A stretch of 64,000 nucleotides of DNA from Nigrospora sphaerica (GCA_018287875.1 JAGVVL010000001.1:6882001-6946000); one strand, 5' to 3'. Positions 12,617 through 23,759 are shown, counted from the stretch's first letter. Notes: generated by a model from the sequence alone, not told the origin. A program made the numbers and translations.

Positions 12617-13413
12617 GGTCGGGTTGGGGGTTCGTGATGATGCGGGGGGAACGTGGTTGCGCCCGGTAGCGTGGTCGATACTCTTTTGATGGCAACTCGG
12701 GTATAGGCGCGGCGAAGGAGTCGTTGACGTAGTCGAGACCAGATGTGCAAATCTAAAGAAGCCCCAGCGGTTATGTACTAATTGTTTTCTAGGTTATGTA
12801 GCTGAGATGGCCCTGAGAGCTCCGAAAACCGAAAATCGGATGGACCCTTGCGTTGCCGAGAGCCCCGCCACCTCCGATCCCGATCCCAGTCCCTGACAAG
12901 CCTGCCTCCCATCCCCGGACTGGGAGAAGCGCTTGTAGCCATACTGGCGCATACGATGTACTTGCGGGAGGCGTTAATTCTAGAGTCCGTCAGAAAGACG
13001 GGCAGGGAAGTGAATACGCCAGAGAAAGAGCCCCGGCTGCATAGTGCTTCCTTACAGAGCAATTGCTGAAGCTGCAGTTGGTTTCGCCAGGGCCTTGCAC
13101 AGCGCACTGGTCCACTCAGTCGTCTCTACACCGTTCGCGCGTGGCCAAGCGGCGAGTGTCCCGCAACGCAGGATCAAGACAGTTCAGGAATCGCGAGACC
13201 GGCTGCCACTCCCCCATGAGCCGACTCACCAGGAATGGCGGCCCCCCTCATTGGGAAAGACGTGCTAAGCGATTAGAAGCTATTTCTTTTTGGTCCAACT
13301 CCACGTCAAAGAGACTCCTGTACCGGCCTATGCGTACATGCATGAAACCATTTCCAGTTCATGCCGAACCCTCCTGACTACACGTCGAATTTTTCGTTTT
13401 ATTCCCCCGAGCT
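12617..13413. other. Intergenic region, Sdh5 promoter and Erv25 3' region
   Basis: Both flanking genes are on the minus strand, so this holds the Sdh5 promoter and the Erv25 3'UTR. No gene or repeat seen. Confidence 0.5.
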
Positions 13414-14158
13414 CTAGATCAGGTGCTTGGAGCGGAAGTAGGCGCGGAGGTACATGATCTGCCAGCCCCAGAGCCCGACGAGCAGCATGGTGGTGCCGAT
13501 GCCAAAGTACTTGACGCGGCTGTTGGTGCTCTCGTTGGTGTCGCGCAGCTTCTGCTCGCGGGCGCGCAGGTAGTCCATCTCGCCGACGATCTCGGCCAGC
13601 ATCTCCTCGATGCGGCGCAGCTCCGTCTCGACGGGCTTCAGCTTCTCGGTGGCCTGGATGGCCGACCAGTCCTTGGCGTCGGCGCCGATGTCGATGTCGA
13701 GCTCGACGGAGCGGCTGGCGTCGCTGCCCGTCCGGCCGGCTGCGAAGAAGAGGCAAGTTAGCTGACAGGCGAGGCCCGAGGGGGAGGATGAAGAGTAAGC
13801 GGAAAAACAGAAATGACGTACTACCCGAGAGCACGTTCTCAAAGCACACATCAAAGGCGGCGTCGGCGTGCGAGGTGAAGACCTGGCGCTGCTCGCCGGC
13901 AATGTCCTTGGCGCGGCCGTACTCGTTGCCCACGGCGTCCCGCACGCGCATGTTGACAATCTGGCCGTCACCCTTGTAGCCGCCCACGATGGCCGTCACC
14001 ACGACGAGGGTGTCCTTGGCGACAAAGTTGCGAATGCATCGGTCCTTGCTGGGGTCGTGTCGCGGCTGGGCCATGAGGTCGAATTTGAGGCCCTGGACGG
14101 CGCCGAGGAGCAGCACGATGCTGCAGACATAGCGCAGCAGGGTTTGCGGGAAAGCCAT
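13414..14158 (-). CDS. erv25: p24-family COPII cargo receptor Erv25
   Basis: A type I membrane protein of the emp24/gp25L/p24 family that cycles between ER and Golgi in COPII/COPI vesicles. The transcript is complement of 13822-14158 then 13414-13739, giving 220 residues. An N-terminal signal peptide ([20 protein letters not shown]) leads into the lumenal GOLD domain, with a Cys pair at about 41 and 104 ([16 protein letters not shown]). A membrane-proximal coiled coil ([22 protein letters not shown]) precedes the transmembrane helix ([18 protein letters not shown]) and a short cytosolic tail ending FRSKHLI. The donor is GTACGT; a GTAGTA donor three bases upstream would keep the frame and drop one codon. 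The gene is divergent from U1-C across 461 bases, so the two may share a promoter. The Erv25 rather than Erp assignment is from the overall match of tail and coiled coil. Confidence 0.92.
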
Positions 14159-14619
14159 GGCAGCGGGCGTAGTCGTGTGGCAATTGTATGTGCGTGCGTG
14201 TTACTGGAAGAGGTTGTCGTCGTAATCGTACCGTCGATTTGAGAGCCGCGCTCAGATGGGGGACGGGGAGCTCAAGGGGAGGTTTGTTCGTCGGCCCTCG
14301 TTGCGCTCTCTCCCGTTCCTAGCGTGCAGCAGCAGCTCCAGACACGGAGGCACTTGCTGGACACAACGGTAAATGGGAACGTGGCTTCCCTGAAACGGTA
14401 CAGCCAATGAGAGACCGGCATACCCACCGTACAGGGATCCTCGCCCGCTCTTTCTCTTTCTTTGCTCAGCCTCGTCGCTTAAGCTCCGCCTTTCTCATGC
14501 TTTCTTGATTGCGCCCTCGACATTCCCGATCGCGACCGCGACCGCGACGACCATTTATTTGCAAGGCATTTGACCATCGTCCCCGTCAGAACCTGGCTCA
14601 AGTCCTCCAATCCGCCACC
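14159..14619. promoter_or_regulatory. Divergent Erv25/U1-C promoter region
   Basis: These 461 bases separate two divergent start codons. A CT-rich stretch with several GACCGCGACCGCGA-like purine/pyrimidine repeats (about 14525-14550) lies just before U1-C. No clear TATA box is seen, as is common in housekeeping fungal promoters. Confidence 0.5.
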
Positions 14620-15407
14620 ATGCCGAAATGCAAGTCCTCCCCCTCCCGCGCTCACCAACAAGACTACAAGCACGCTCTTGCTAACGCATCTGCCCGTCTC
14701 CTCCAGTCTTCTGCGATTATTGCGATGTCTACCTGACGCACGACAGTATGTCGGTGCGCAAGGCGCACAACAGCGGCCGCAACCACCTCCGCAACGTCGT
14801 CGATTACTACCAGCAGATCGGCCACGAGAAGGCTCAGTCCGTCATCGACTCCATCACGGCCTCATACACCGATGCTGGCCAGGCCGGCGCCAACCCGCTG
14901 CTGCCCCAGAACCAGCCCATGCCTGGCGGTGGCCCCCCCGGTGCGGGCCCCCCCGGCGCCCCCGGCTTCCCGCCGATGCCCCCGGGCTTCAACTTCCCAG
15001 GCGGCATGCCGCCTCCCTTCCCGGGGATGCCTGGCGCGCCTCCGCTGCCCTTCGGTCCCGGTATGCCTCGTAAGTTACCCCCGGTCTCCTGCCTCCCTCG
15101 CCCCGGCGTCGTCTCCACCCCGTCACCTCGCGCGAAACCCGGCATCGGCAACGCTAGGTGAACCATGGGCCCGCTTCTGACCGATCCCTCTCCAGCTCCT
15201 CCCGGTGGTGGCCGCGGCATGCCGCCCTTCCCGCCGCCTGGTAACCTCCCCTTCCCGCCGCCCGGCGGTATGCCGCCCTTCCCTCCGCCCGGCGCCGCCG
15301 GCGCACCGCCGTTCCCCTTCCCGGGCATGCCGCCGCCCGGCCAAGGCTTTCCCACCCCTCCGGGCATGCCGCCATTCCAACCCCCACAGGGCCCCCCCGG
15401 CAGATGA
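14620..15407 (+). CDS. yhc1: U1 small nuclear ribonucleoprotein C
   Basis: U1-C is the U1 snRNP subunit that stabilises pairing of U1 RNA with the 5' splice site during early spliceosome assembly. Exons are 14620-14629, 14707-15069 and 15196-15407, giving 194 residues. Exon 1 is only 10 bases. Joining it to exon 2 gives [17 protein letters not shown], the exact family N-terminus, and requires a GC-AG intron (GCAAGT donor at 14630). The U1-type C2H2 zinc finger has C6, C9, H24 and H30, followed by helix [20 protein letters not shown]. The C-terminal half is the Pro/Gly/Met-rich repeat tail ([12 protein letters not shown]) seen in all homologues. The second intron is canonical GTAAGT. Alternative starts such as the internal SMSVRKAH methionine would lose the zinc finger and are rejected. 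Confidence 0.96.
14630..14706 (+). other. GC-AG intron 1 of U1-C
   Basis: A 77-nt intron with donor GCAAGT, branch-like GCTAAC at about 14692 and acceptor CTCCAG. It interrupts codon 4. No GT donor within exon 1 or the next bases restores the conserved N-terminus, so the GC donor is required by protein continuity. Confidence 0.88.
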
Positions 15408-16757
15408 GATAGTATGGTGAGAGACATGGTGGAAAAGGGGGTAAGGCAATCACGCCCGTAATTCGCAGCAAGTGGGACATGAGTTCGGCCTTTGCACGTG
15501 AGCACTGCAGACCCACGCGCCCAACTTTTCTCCGCGCAGCTTGCAGCACCTCAACTGCGGCCCAGTCTTGAATGATAAAAACGCAGAAACAGGCGTCGCC
15601 CTGGGTTGCAACCGAACCCTAACGGCTCAGCACCCACACATAAATGCTCCAAACGGGCCATCGCAGGGAAGTATAGCATTGTCTCTAGCAGGCGGCTCGG
15701 TGTCCCGAAGGAAAAAACCAAAACACCACAAGATCAGCCCGCAGTCGGACAGAAGGCTACAACGGCGTTCGGAAAAGGGGGGTTTGCACTTTGACACTGT
15801 GTTTTCCGCTGCTCTCACAGAGGGACCCAAAAGGGAATATACCACCCATCTGTTCTTGTGGACAGCGAGTGCCGCAGCTGGCAAGGCAGTATAATAGACA
15901 ATTTACAAGGAAAAGATTTACGATGAGCCCAGTGTTACCGTCTCGTACTTCGATCCGCTCCGGGCCTGGCAGCTGTGGGTACTTCTTGATGTCGGCCCCC
16001 ATCCGGAATACCAATTGGTCGAAGGTCTCGCCATATCCGGGAGACGGCTTGAAACTCCCCGGACGCATGCGAACGACGACGGGCGCCCATCGTCCTCGGC
16101 TTTGATCCCTCCTATTTTGAACCTGTTACCCGCATGTCTAGCCTTTTCCAGAATGACGGCACCATCTTGTGGGTTCGACGCATCCGCCAAAACCAGTGTG
16201 CGTGGTGGCAAGTCTATTGGTGCGGCTTGGCATATCTATAGTTTTACAGTGGTTTGTCGGCCGCTTCCTATTCGTGGCGCGGGCAGCGCAGGTATTCGCT
16301 ATGGTCTTTTGGTTGCCCCCTCCCTCCCCTCCCCCCGGGCCTCCATATCAGCGGCACGCGCGCGCGTGCACTTTCGTATCTGCCAAAAAACAGGAAGCGA
16401 GAGGAAGAAGAAAGAAGAAAACATATGCGTCCAACGCCCCCGGCTTCGTGTCGTGGATGTTAATCCGGCATCTTGAATTAAACGTGGCCGAATCGTGAGG
16501 AGAAGAAAACTCAGATTCGCCTCGCCCCTGTATTCCCTCATCATCGTCATGGCATGAACGTAAATCTGCGCAGCGTGTATGCGTGCATCGTCGACGTGGC
16601 AGAAAAAAAGAGCATACGCGTGCCACGTGGCGGCGGTTATTCGTTTCATTCGTAAGTGTCGTGGCGCGAGGCCCCCTGTGTCGCGGCGCGACGGCGCCGT
16701 GTTTGCTGATGTCCATCATCCCCCCCCCCAGAGCCTCGGAATTCCAACCCAGGCCCC
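15408..16757. other. Intergenic region with a possible frame-shifted minus-strand ORF
   Basis: This lies between the convergent ends of U1-C and the large serine-rich gene. On the minus strand, 16211-16070 (MPPRTLVLADASNPQDG...) and, one frame over, 16068-15850 (MRPGSFKPSPGYGETFDQ...) both look protein-like and would join at about 16070 by a one-base shift. I do not recognise a family, and no intron fits. Confidence 0.35.
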
Positions 16758-19700
16758 CTAGACCTGCGTCTGAACGCCCCGCGCTCTCTCCGCTCCGCCT
16801 GTCGAAGGCCGCTGATCGGCATTGTACCGCGAGCTGGCGAGTTGTGGTCCGGACTGGTAGCTAGGGCCCCCATAGCTTTTCCGCTTGATGACCTCGCCGA
16901 CGCCGTCGCGTACCTCACGGGGCCCGCTGATCTTGCCGCGTAGGGCGTCACTTCTCCTTTGCCGCCTGTGTTCGCTAAGCCGACGCCCGAGGCCCTGCAG
17001 GCCATAGAGCTTTTCCTGCCATCCGGGAAAGAAGCGGCGCCCTTGTGAGTCGTAGCGCTTTTCCGCACCCCACGTCCGCCGAGCCGGGCGGAGCACTTGG
17101 TTGGGAGCCGTCGAGGGTCGACCGTCCTGGCTGGGGCGTCGCATCAGAGTCAGCGAGGGTCGCAGGACATCGCGAAGACTGTTGTAGCTGTCTTTGCGGC
17201 GCATGACACGCAGGTTGCCAGACGACGTGCGGCGGATGGTGCGCCGCTCGGGAGCGCGGGCGTCAACACCCTTGTAGTGCCCATCATCTGCCACGGGGAG
17301 TATAGCAAAAGTCCGCTTCATGCGCGCCGATAGCGATCGACGAAGAGTCGGCCGACCGCCAGCGGCGTCCTGCGGGACGTCGTAAACGAAGTCTTCGTCG
17401 CCGTCGAAATCGAGCTGCGACGAGGATGGCCGCCAATAAGGGTGCAGTCGATCCTCGTCCGGCGGTGCGTCGTCCTCGGTTGGGTACAAGGGCGGTGCTG
17501 GATCCTCACCATACTCTCCGGGAGCCACGTCCTCGGCCGTGTCTTTCCGCATCGCCCTAGTCAGGGAGAGGGTGCGGGTGAGGAACCCAGACCCGCGGGA
17601 GGCGGAATTCTCAGGCGTCTTCCGGAGACTAAAGGCTCGTTTGATCATTGAAGGCCTCTTTTCCGTCGTCGCCTCGAAATAATTGCCCATTAGTTTCATC
17701 TTCTCCGCCGCAGGCGTCAGGCCAGATGGCGTAGCGGGGATGAACTTGATGATGGGTGGCTCTGGCGGCGCTCGCGGATTGCGCAAGGGCGAGTCGACGT
17801 CCTCTGCCGAGAAGCGAGGTTGGGGAGGTGTGACAGGACCGCCGTCAGGACCCGTGGCGATGAGTTGCGGCTTTTCAACAGCAGACCGCGCGTCTACCGT
17901 TGTGTCGTCTGTCGTCTCCTCTATCGGCGAGGCGTTTGTACCGGCGTTTCTGGTCGAAGTGTGGTCCACCACAAGGAGGGACCTGTTCTGGTGCGGGTAA
18001 ATGCTCACCGCCAGGGCTTCCGAAACCTCGGCTGCGGAGTGTGTGCCGTTTGTCTCGATGGATGCCTGGGAAAACGGCGTGTTGTGTGTCGTCAACCGTT
18101 TGCCGAAGAAGGGGTCGCCGTTATGGTCAACCAGTGACCTGTGGTCATGCGCGGATTCCCTGTGCGACTCGATCGACGGAGCCGGCCGAGCTCGTCTCTC
18201 CTCGGGACGGCTGGGCTCGGCCGGGATGTGCTCTACTAAGAGCGAGGGTTGTACATGGATCTGGGGCGCAGGGGGCGCAGTTTGCTGCTGCTCCCGCTGT
18301 TGTTCCAGGAGGAGCGTGTTGTGGGCCTGCAGGCTCTCGGCCGTCAATGACGCGGACAACGACCCAGAGCGGGAGCCAGGGCGGGAGCCAGCACGGGAGC
18401 CAGCGGCAGATCCATGTCGGCTTGTTGAGGCGGACAGCGACGAGGTCCGAACGGGCACGACAGGCGGGTAGTCGATGGTTCGCTGATCGCCCGGAAGAGA
18501 ACCGTCCGACTCCGACATAGCCCGCCCTCGTCTCGCCGGCCGCTCAAAATAGGGCCCCAGGTCCTTGCTCTTGGACAGGGTGGAAAGAGGGGCGGAGCTA
18601 AGGCTATTGCTTCGTTGAGATCGGCGACTGCTCGTAGACCTGAGCGACGGCGTAGCGTTTGTCCCTTTCACGGAAGCCCTTCGGTCGGGAATTACAATTA
18701 CCGGCACAGCTCCGCTTCTCCACACCTCACGGCGCCCTTTGCGACTGGCCAGCGAGTTGAGGGTTGCCGTCGACGCAAGACTCTCGGTGCGCTCCCCATC
18801 AACCCGGCCCCGAGGCAGCGGTCGCCGGGTGGATAGCTCTGTCCCGGTTGCAGTAGGCGCAAAGCTTGAACGCGAAAGTTCAGACCCTGAAGACCCCGGA
18901 TCCCTGAGCGTCTTGTACTTTTTGACATGCCGCAGCATCCTCTGTCGTGGGGGTGGCGTCTCGACGAGGATCGCTTCCACGACCGTGGTGGAGGCGGTCG
19001 ATTTTGACGACACGGTCGAGAACCTCTTGTCATCGGCAGTTGTCGATGCTTCCGAAGCCGAGGGTGCTGCTATCCGCCTAATGCTGGCCCGGCCGGAGGT
19101 GTCGGGGGGGGGCGAGCATGCCGTGTACAGCCGTTCCTGTAATGGCATGGCACGCAGTGCTTGGGTTGCGTTGGTCGGGGTAACTGGATCATCCTCGAGC
19201 ACCTCGAGCGCTTGGTCCGTTTCCGGACCGTCCGCATCGTCGGACTCCAGCGGTGTTTGCCGCTTCGGCACCGCGAAGTTACGGAATAGATAGGGATCCC
19301 ATTCCGTCTCGACCTCGTTGCCGGATTCCCAGCCACCGTCAATAGCAGTAAACTCCTGCTTTGTCCTCGGGGTCAAGCATGTGTCGGGGTCCAGTCCCAA
19401 GCCCACGCCTCTCTGCTTCGTTTCGGCGATTGGACGCACGGTGTTTTGCGACGATGTGTTGCTGGAGGACATGGTCGGGCGCAGGGCAGCCCTCTCGTCC
19501 TCGGAGGAATACGGCGTCTCCCGGGCCGTGGTAAAGGAGGCGGATCGGGAATCGTTGGTGGCTTTGGACGGTATGCGATCGGCTACGCTCGGCCGGCAGG
19601 GCCTTGGTCTCCTGGTAGGCTGCGGCGGCGTCACATCAGGCGTGGGCGGGCTCCGTTGGTTCGGGGGAGTCCCGGGCGTCCTGCTGGCGTCTGGGTTGCT

Positions 19701-20540
19701 AGCAGGGCTCTCGACGTCGGTCGGCGTGGATGGCTGGGCGGACTGGGTGGACGGGCCGCTAGACGGGGTCTGCGATTGCGCCGGGGGCGTCGGAGGGAGG
19801 TCGGGGCCCCCCACTTTCGAGTTTTCCACTTGGGTTAGAGGGAAACTATTCGGGCCTGGAGGCGAACTATGCGCATCCGTCGCGGGGCGCGAATTGGTGC
19901 CTGACGCCGGCGCGGATGTGGACGAGAGCGTCGTGTCGATTGACAAGGGCGGCCCGCGGGGGGCGAGCGGCGAGGGCGCGGGGACGGCGGCATGTCTGGG
20001 GTGAGGCAGTACCTTGTGCTTCTTGAACGACGGCTGGGGGGCCAGACCCGTCGCCAGGGTCGAACGACGGAGCGTGGGAGGGTCGACGTACAGGGCGGCG
20101 GGCGGCGCAGCCGGCGGCACCGTCTCGGCCGGCGCCAGCATCGTGTCTATGTTCGTATCCAGACGTGGTCGGCACCACTGTCCCGCCGAGGGGAGGACAA
20201 GATCGTTCATGGGGAGCTCGGCTGGGTCCAGGCAAGGTTGGTGGCGATGGTCCGTATTTGCATCCTGAAGTACCGACTCGGCCGCGTCTGCTGGCGATGG
20301 ACGACGGCGGGCGCGACGAGGATGGGCGCCGAACCAACCGGCTGGACTCTGGGATGGGATCGTGGCGGGTACACCCATGCACTCCCGGTAGGCTAACAGT
20401 GGGTGCGGTGACAAGTCGAGAAACGAGGAGGGAGGGATCAGGACAGATGGACGGTGGATATCGAGGACCGAGTGACCAGGGGCTTGTAGCGCATCGCGAA
20501 GGAAGGGAAAAAAAGCAAGCGATTCAAAAGAATAAAACAC
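16758..20540 (-). CDS. Large Ser/Pro-rich disordered protein, unknown function
   Basis: A single-exon frame of 1260 codons. The most upstream ATG is at 20540, but the ATG at 20378 (MGVPATIPSQSPAGW, residue 55) may be the true start, since the first 54 residues are hydrophobic and unlike the rest. I do not recognise a domain. Residues 50-900 are low complexity, rich in Ser, Pro, Thr and Arg, with many RRxS-type phosphosite-like motifs and a SRAGSRPGSRSGS repeat near 700-715. More ordered, conserved-looking segments lie in the C-terminal third: MKLMGNYFEATTEKRPSMIKR, RRSLSARMKRTFAILP, and FFPGWQEKLYGLQGLGRRL followed by a basic region. This layout suggests a scaffold or signalling substrate in fungal polarity or stress pathways, which is speculation. 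Codon use matches neighbouring genes and there are no frame breaks. Confidence 0.82.
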   Translation of the reverse strand: MFYSFESLAFFPFLRDALQAPGHSVLDIHRPSVLIPPSSFLDLSPHPLLAYRECMGVPATIPSQSPAGWFGAHPRRARRRPSPADAAESVLQDANTDHRHQPCLDPAELPMNDLVLPSAGQWCRPRLDTNIDTMLAPAETVPPAAPPAALYVDPPTLRRSTLATGLAPQPSFKKHKVLPHPRHAAVPAPSPLAPRGPPLSIDTTLSSTSAPASGTNSRPATDAHSSPPGPNSFPLTQVENSKVGGPDLPPTPPAQSQTPSSGPSTQSAQPSTPTDVESPASNPDASRTPGTPPNQRSPPTPDVTPPQPTRRPRPCRPSVADRIPSKATNDSRSASFTTARETPYSSEDERAALRPTMSSSNTSSQNTVRPIAETKQRGVGLGLDPDTCLTPRTKQEFTAIDGGWESGNEVETEWDPYLFRNFAVPKRQTPLESDDADGPETDQALEVLEDDPVTPTNATQALRAMPLQERLYTACSPPPDTSGRASIRRIAAPSASEASTTADDKRFSTVSSKSTASTTVVEAILVETPPPRQRMLRHVKKYKTLRDPGSSGSELSRSSFAPTATGTELSTRRPLPRGRVDGERTESLASTATLNSLASRKGRREVWRSGAVPVIVIPDRRASVKGTNATPSLRSTSSRRSQRSNSLSSAPLSTLSKSKDLGPYFERPARRGRAMSESDGSLPGDQRTIDYPPVVPVRTSSLSASTSRHGSAAGSRAGSRPGSRSGSLSASLTAESLQAHNTLLLEQQREQQQTAPPAPQIHVQPSLLVEHIPAEPSRPEERRARPAPSIESHRESAHDHRSLVDHNGDPFFGKRLTTHNTPFSQASIETNGTHSAAEVSEALAVSIYPHQNRSLLVVDHTSTRNAGTNASPIEETTDDTTVDARSAVEKPQLIATGPDGGPVTPPQPRFSAEDVDSPLRNPRAPPEPPIIKFIPATPSGLTPAAEKMKLMGNYFEATTEKRPSMIKRAFSLRKTPENSASRGSGFLTRTLSLTRAMRKDTAEDVAPGEYGEDPAPPLYPTEDDAPPDEDRLHPYWRPSSSQLDFDGDEDFVYDVPQDAAGGRPTLRRSLSARMKRTFAILPVADDGHYKGVDARAPERRTIRRTSSGNLRVMRRKDSYNSLRDVLRPSLTLMRRPSQDGRPSTAPNQVLRPARRTWGAEKRYDSQGRRFFPGWQEKLYGLQGLGRRLSEHRRQRRSDALRGKISGPREVRDGVGEVIKRKSYGGPSYQSGPQLASSRYNADQRPSTGGAERARGVQTQV

Positions 20541-23500
20541 CTCTGGTCAATGTTTCACGGCCCAGCCAAGGTTGAGATGGCACAGCCTCCAGCTGTGACG
20601 GGAGGCCCGGGGGCGAAATGGACACTTCTTGGCGGATCGGTGGCCCGTCCCAGAAGCGCGTCCTACCTTGCGAAGGCGCTTCGGTCCAAGGATTGTCTGG
20701 GGGTCGGAGCTGGACGAGTGGATGATGAGGGCAAGTGGATAGAAGGATTCGGGGTCGAGGAAACCAGCCCCGAGTCGTACCCCTACGAGTCTCCCGGCCA
20801 CGATCACCGACGTCAGAGACCGATTGGCTTTCCCGTGCTTTTTTGTTTCCACCTCTTGTTCATTGATCTTTCGCGGTGGGCAGTACCCAAGTACTTGGCG
20901 AGCAGGTCTAGCGGCGCCGGATGGGCTGCTTTCCGGGGAACATGCCGCTTGAGCGCCGGTGAGAGAATTGGCAGTCCCTGGCTGTTGGTCAAACTATGGG
21001 GGAAGGGAGACACCGGGGCAATCAAGGCAGGGCTAGAAGGGGCAGAGGCATGTTGGCCTGACCAAGGCTGTCATCACCCCCTCTCGTCCGAGGTAATTCG
21101 TGTGGGCGCAAAGTGCTTGCATGCGCAGCAGGCATGTTTGGGGGCTAGGTCGAGGGTTGAAACATGATCCAATGTCATATGGGCTATACACCAGAGAAGG
21201 GGCATAGGAAGAGATGGACCGTTTCGTTACGATCCACACATATTACACATGCACCCTGATGGGGATTTCATACGGACATAAACCAGCTCCTCCTCTCCGT
21301 AGTGGTTAGGGCCAGGACACGCACACCACAAACATCACGGTGCCCCGTGTGCTTGCATCTCTTCCTGCCGCTGCTGACATCCGTTCCCCTTGTTCCTACG
21401 GTGACTTGCTGTGTCCCTGAAGCCACCCCGCTCGGGTGCTTATGCCGTGCTGCTGTCCCGCCGCCATTGTCTCGAGCCTTTACAGCTGATAGGTCACGTT
21501 GGCCAGATTTACGCTCTGTAAGTGATGTATGCATGGTGTATTTTGTATTTTCTACCTATGTTGCGTACTCTACGTACTTTGTCATACATGTTGGTCTATG
21601 GACAATACCCAGATGCTCTCCTACGAGGCAACACATGGGATAACTCCAATCCCATATGGATGTTGGATGCTTCTGCTTCTTTCCATGCGGCCCTGAAGAC
21701 CCAGCCCAAGCAAACGTCCGCATTGCGCCGGTTCTTTCCTTCGACGCCATCGAGTATCGCCGACCGCGTGCGACACAGCAGCAGCAGAAGTAGTGCCAGC
21801 ATGCTTGCATGCGAACGGCGACAAATCAGCTTCTGGAAGCTGTCGATGCTGCCTTTCCGCCTGCCCACGGTGCCAGTGGCAGTGCCACGATGCCCTGCCT
21901 GGCCTGCCTGCAGTACTGCAATCCTGCATTTGCAGCAGCGTGGGGCGAATCAGGACGCCGAATTCCGAAGTAGCCGGATCAAGGTGCGACAGTAGGCCCG
22001 TCGCTACAGCGTCTGGGCTGCTTGGATGCATATGCTTCCGTCGTGCAACACCGTCTTTCACCACGGCGACCAGCCTCCAAGTCCCAAAGCGGCGACAGAT
22101 TCGTCGGACCCGCCGGGACCCTGCTTCGGGTGCGCGCATCCAAAAAGGCGAACAGAGTCTTTTACACCAAGCGCGTATGTATACGGGCATCCATACTCGT
22201 TCATGTTCGCCAGATGGTACTACCGTTCTCGGATCGCGTCGGTGACGTAATCACTAGTCCCCTTCTCGTCCGGTTAGGGCAGGGAGTCAGGTGGGTCACG
22301 AACGACCCTCCACTCGCCGTCCATAATTGGTACGAAGTGCCGGTTTGGAACGGTTTTTAGTCTGCAGAGACAAGTACGGAGTAGTCGTACTCCGTTCAGA
22401 GAAAAGCAGGAAGACCAGGATCATGCTCCCTTGGATACGAGAGATCCAAGGCCGGCCCCCAAGGTGAGGGGGTGGAGGAGCCGGACCCGCCTCCCAAGGA
22501 ATTCGCATACTGAGGTACGCTGTTCTCATAGACCGTGCTCTTTCTCAGGCGTATTGCCCGTCTGCACCTCAGGTTACGCCGTCTGTTTATCATCTATGGG
22601 GCTTCGCTTGTGTCTCAGCCGCTGTGTTGGATATTTCAGCTCTGCACGTTTTGGACTCCGCACCATTCAGCTGTCCCATTCAACCAACCGAACAACTATT
22701 CAGCCTATTCAGCACAGAGGCGGCCAGCCAAGCCAGTGAGGGTGAAGAGCCGGCTCGCTGCCCGCCAATTCTTGCCAACGAAAAAGCATTTGGCCAGCTC
22801 ACGACATGCCGGTAGTCGTTTGGTCAAGAGGCCGTCGTCGACATCCCCGGCTCGCGGCTTCGTCTACCCCACTCCAAACCGATTCCCCGCACACCCCGTC
22901 CGGTAGCCATCCACATATGAGAGATATCCCGATGCTCTGTGATTGCTCTGCGGCGTCTTCTGAATCTGGTATCGAAGCCAACGGCCCTGTATAGGTATGA
23001 AACGAGCACCACTAGGATCACTGGGCCAGAAAGACCCTGCAAGGTCTTTCCATTAAGACCCCTCCATCACTGGCCAAGAGCATCTATCAGAAGTCCCCGC
23101 ATGAGACGGTCATGTGGTCTTTGCATAACGCTTCGCGCTCGTGAAACGCGGAGGAGTTCGATGATATTGTTCCTACCTATACAAGTCGACTATTAAGATG
23201 CAACTTAGTAGGCATCTTAGGAATCCTGTCGTCGGCATGATCCCATACAAATCCGGAAGCATAAATGAGGGCGTCAGGGTAAGTAGCAAAGACCTGAACA
23301 CTGATTTAGCAGTCTATGATTGACCCTGAATATAAAATTAATGGATTAAAGGTTGAACCTGTAGATCATGATATGGACGTTGGAGGACTCTTCCACCTCC
23401 TCACTTCTGCGCCACCCCCAACCCCTAGTAAACACACCAAGATACTAGGAAAATCTTCAAACCTTTAACTTGGGTTCCAGTCGAAAGATGCAAGGCTCAT

Positions 23501-23545
23501 TTTAGGGGCTAAATCTTCATCCCTTCATCAGTTGTGTGCTACCTC
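20541..23545. other. Gene-poor region upstream of the serine-rich gene
   Basis: Holds the promoter of the serine-rich gene (20541 to about 21200). From 21200 onward I see only short frames on both strands and falling GC content, without splice-linked coding potential. The part from about 23200 is AT-rich and leads into transposon remnants. Confidence 0.5.
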
Positions 23546-23740
23546 TCAGCAGCCCAGAACGTCCCTTATCCTCCGCGGCATGGTCGACACCAAATCAATA
23601 ACTGTTTGCTCTAGAAGAGCTGCCCAAGCCTCGAAAACACGGGACTTGAGGCGTGGAAATGCCCATCGGACGCCTTCTCCATTGTAATGCTGAATATAGT
23701 CCTTTATATCGCATCAAAGGGTTTAAATTGGGTTGAGGTC
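23546..23740 (-). pseudogene. Tc1/mariner-type transposase C-terminal relic
   Basis: Read on the minus strand from 23740, the frame gives DLNPI, a stop, TL, a stop, then CDIKDYIQHYNGEG...PRLKSRVFEAWAAL...LVSTMPRRIRDVLGC and a stop at 23546. This matches the end of the DDE catalytic domain of Tc1/mariner transposases, where DLNPIEN(L/V)W precedes a D(Y)IQ helix and a terminal SMPRR segment. The codons for the conserved Glu and Trp are now stops; TGG to TGA fits a C-to-T transition of the RIP type, the other does not. The upstream catalytic domain is missing or unrecognisable. The element is clearly dead. Confidence 0.72.
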
Positions 23741-23759
23741 TTGATCTAAGTCCTCAATT

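Noticed and set aside
20550..21167. 205-codon plus-strand frame in the promoter of the serine-rich gene
   Set aside because: No ATG at its start, no domain, and mixed composition; read as chance.
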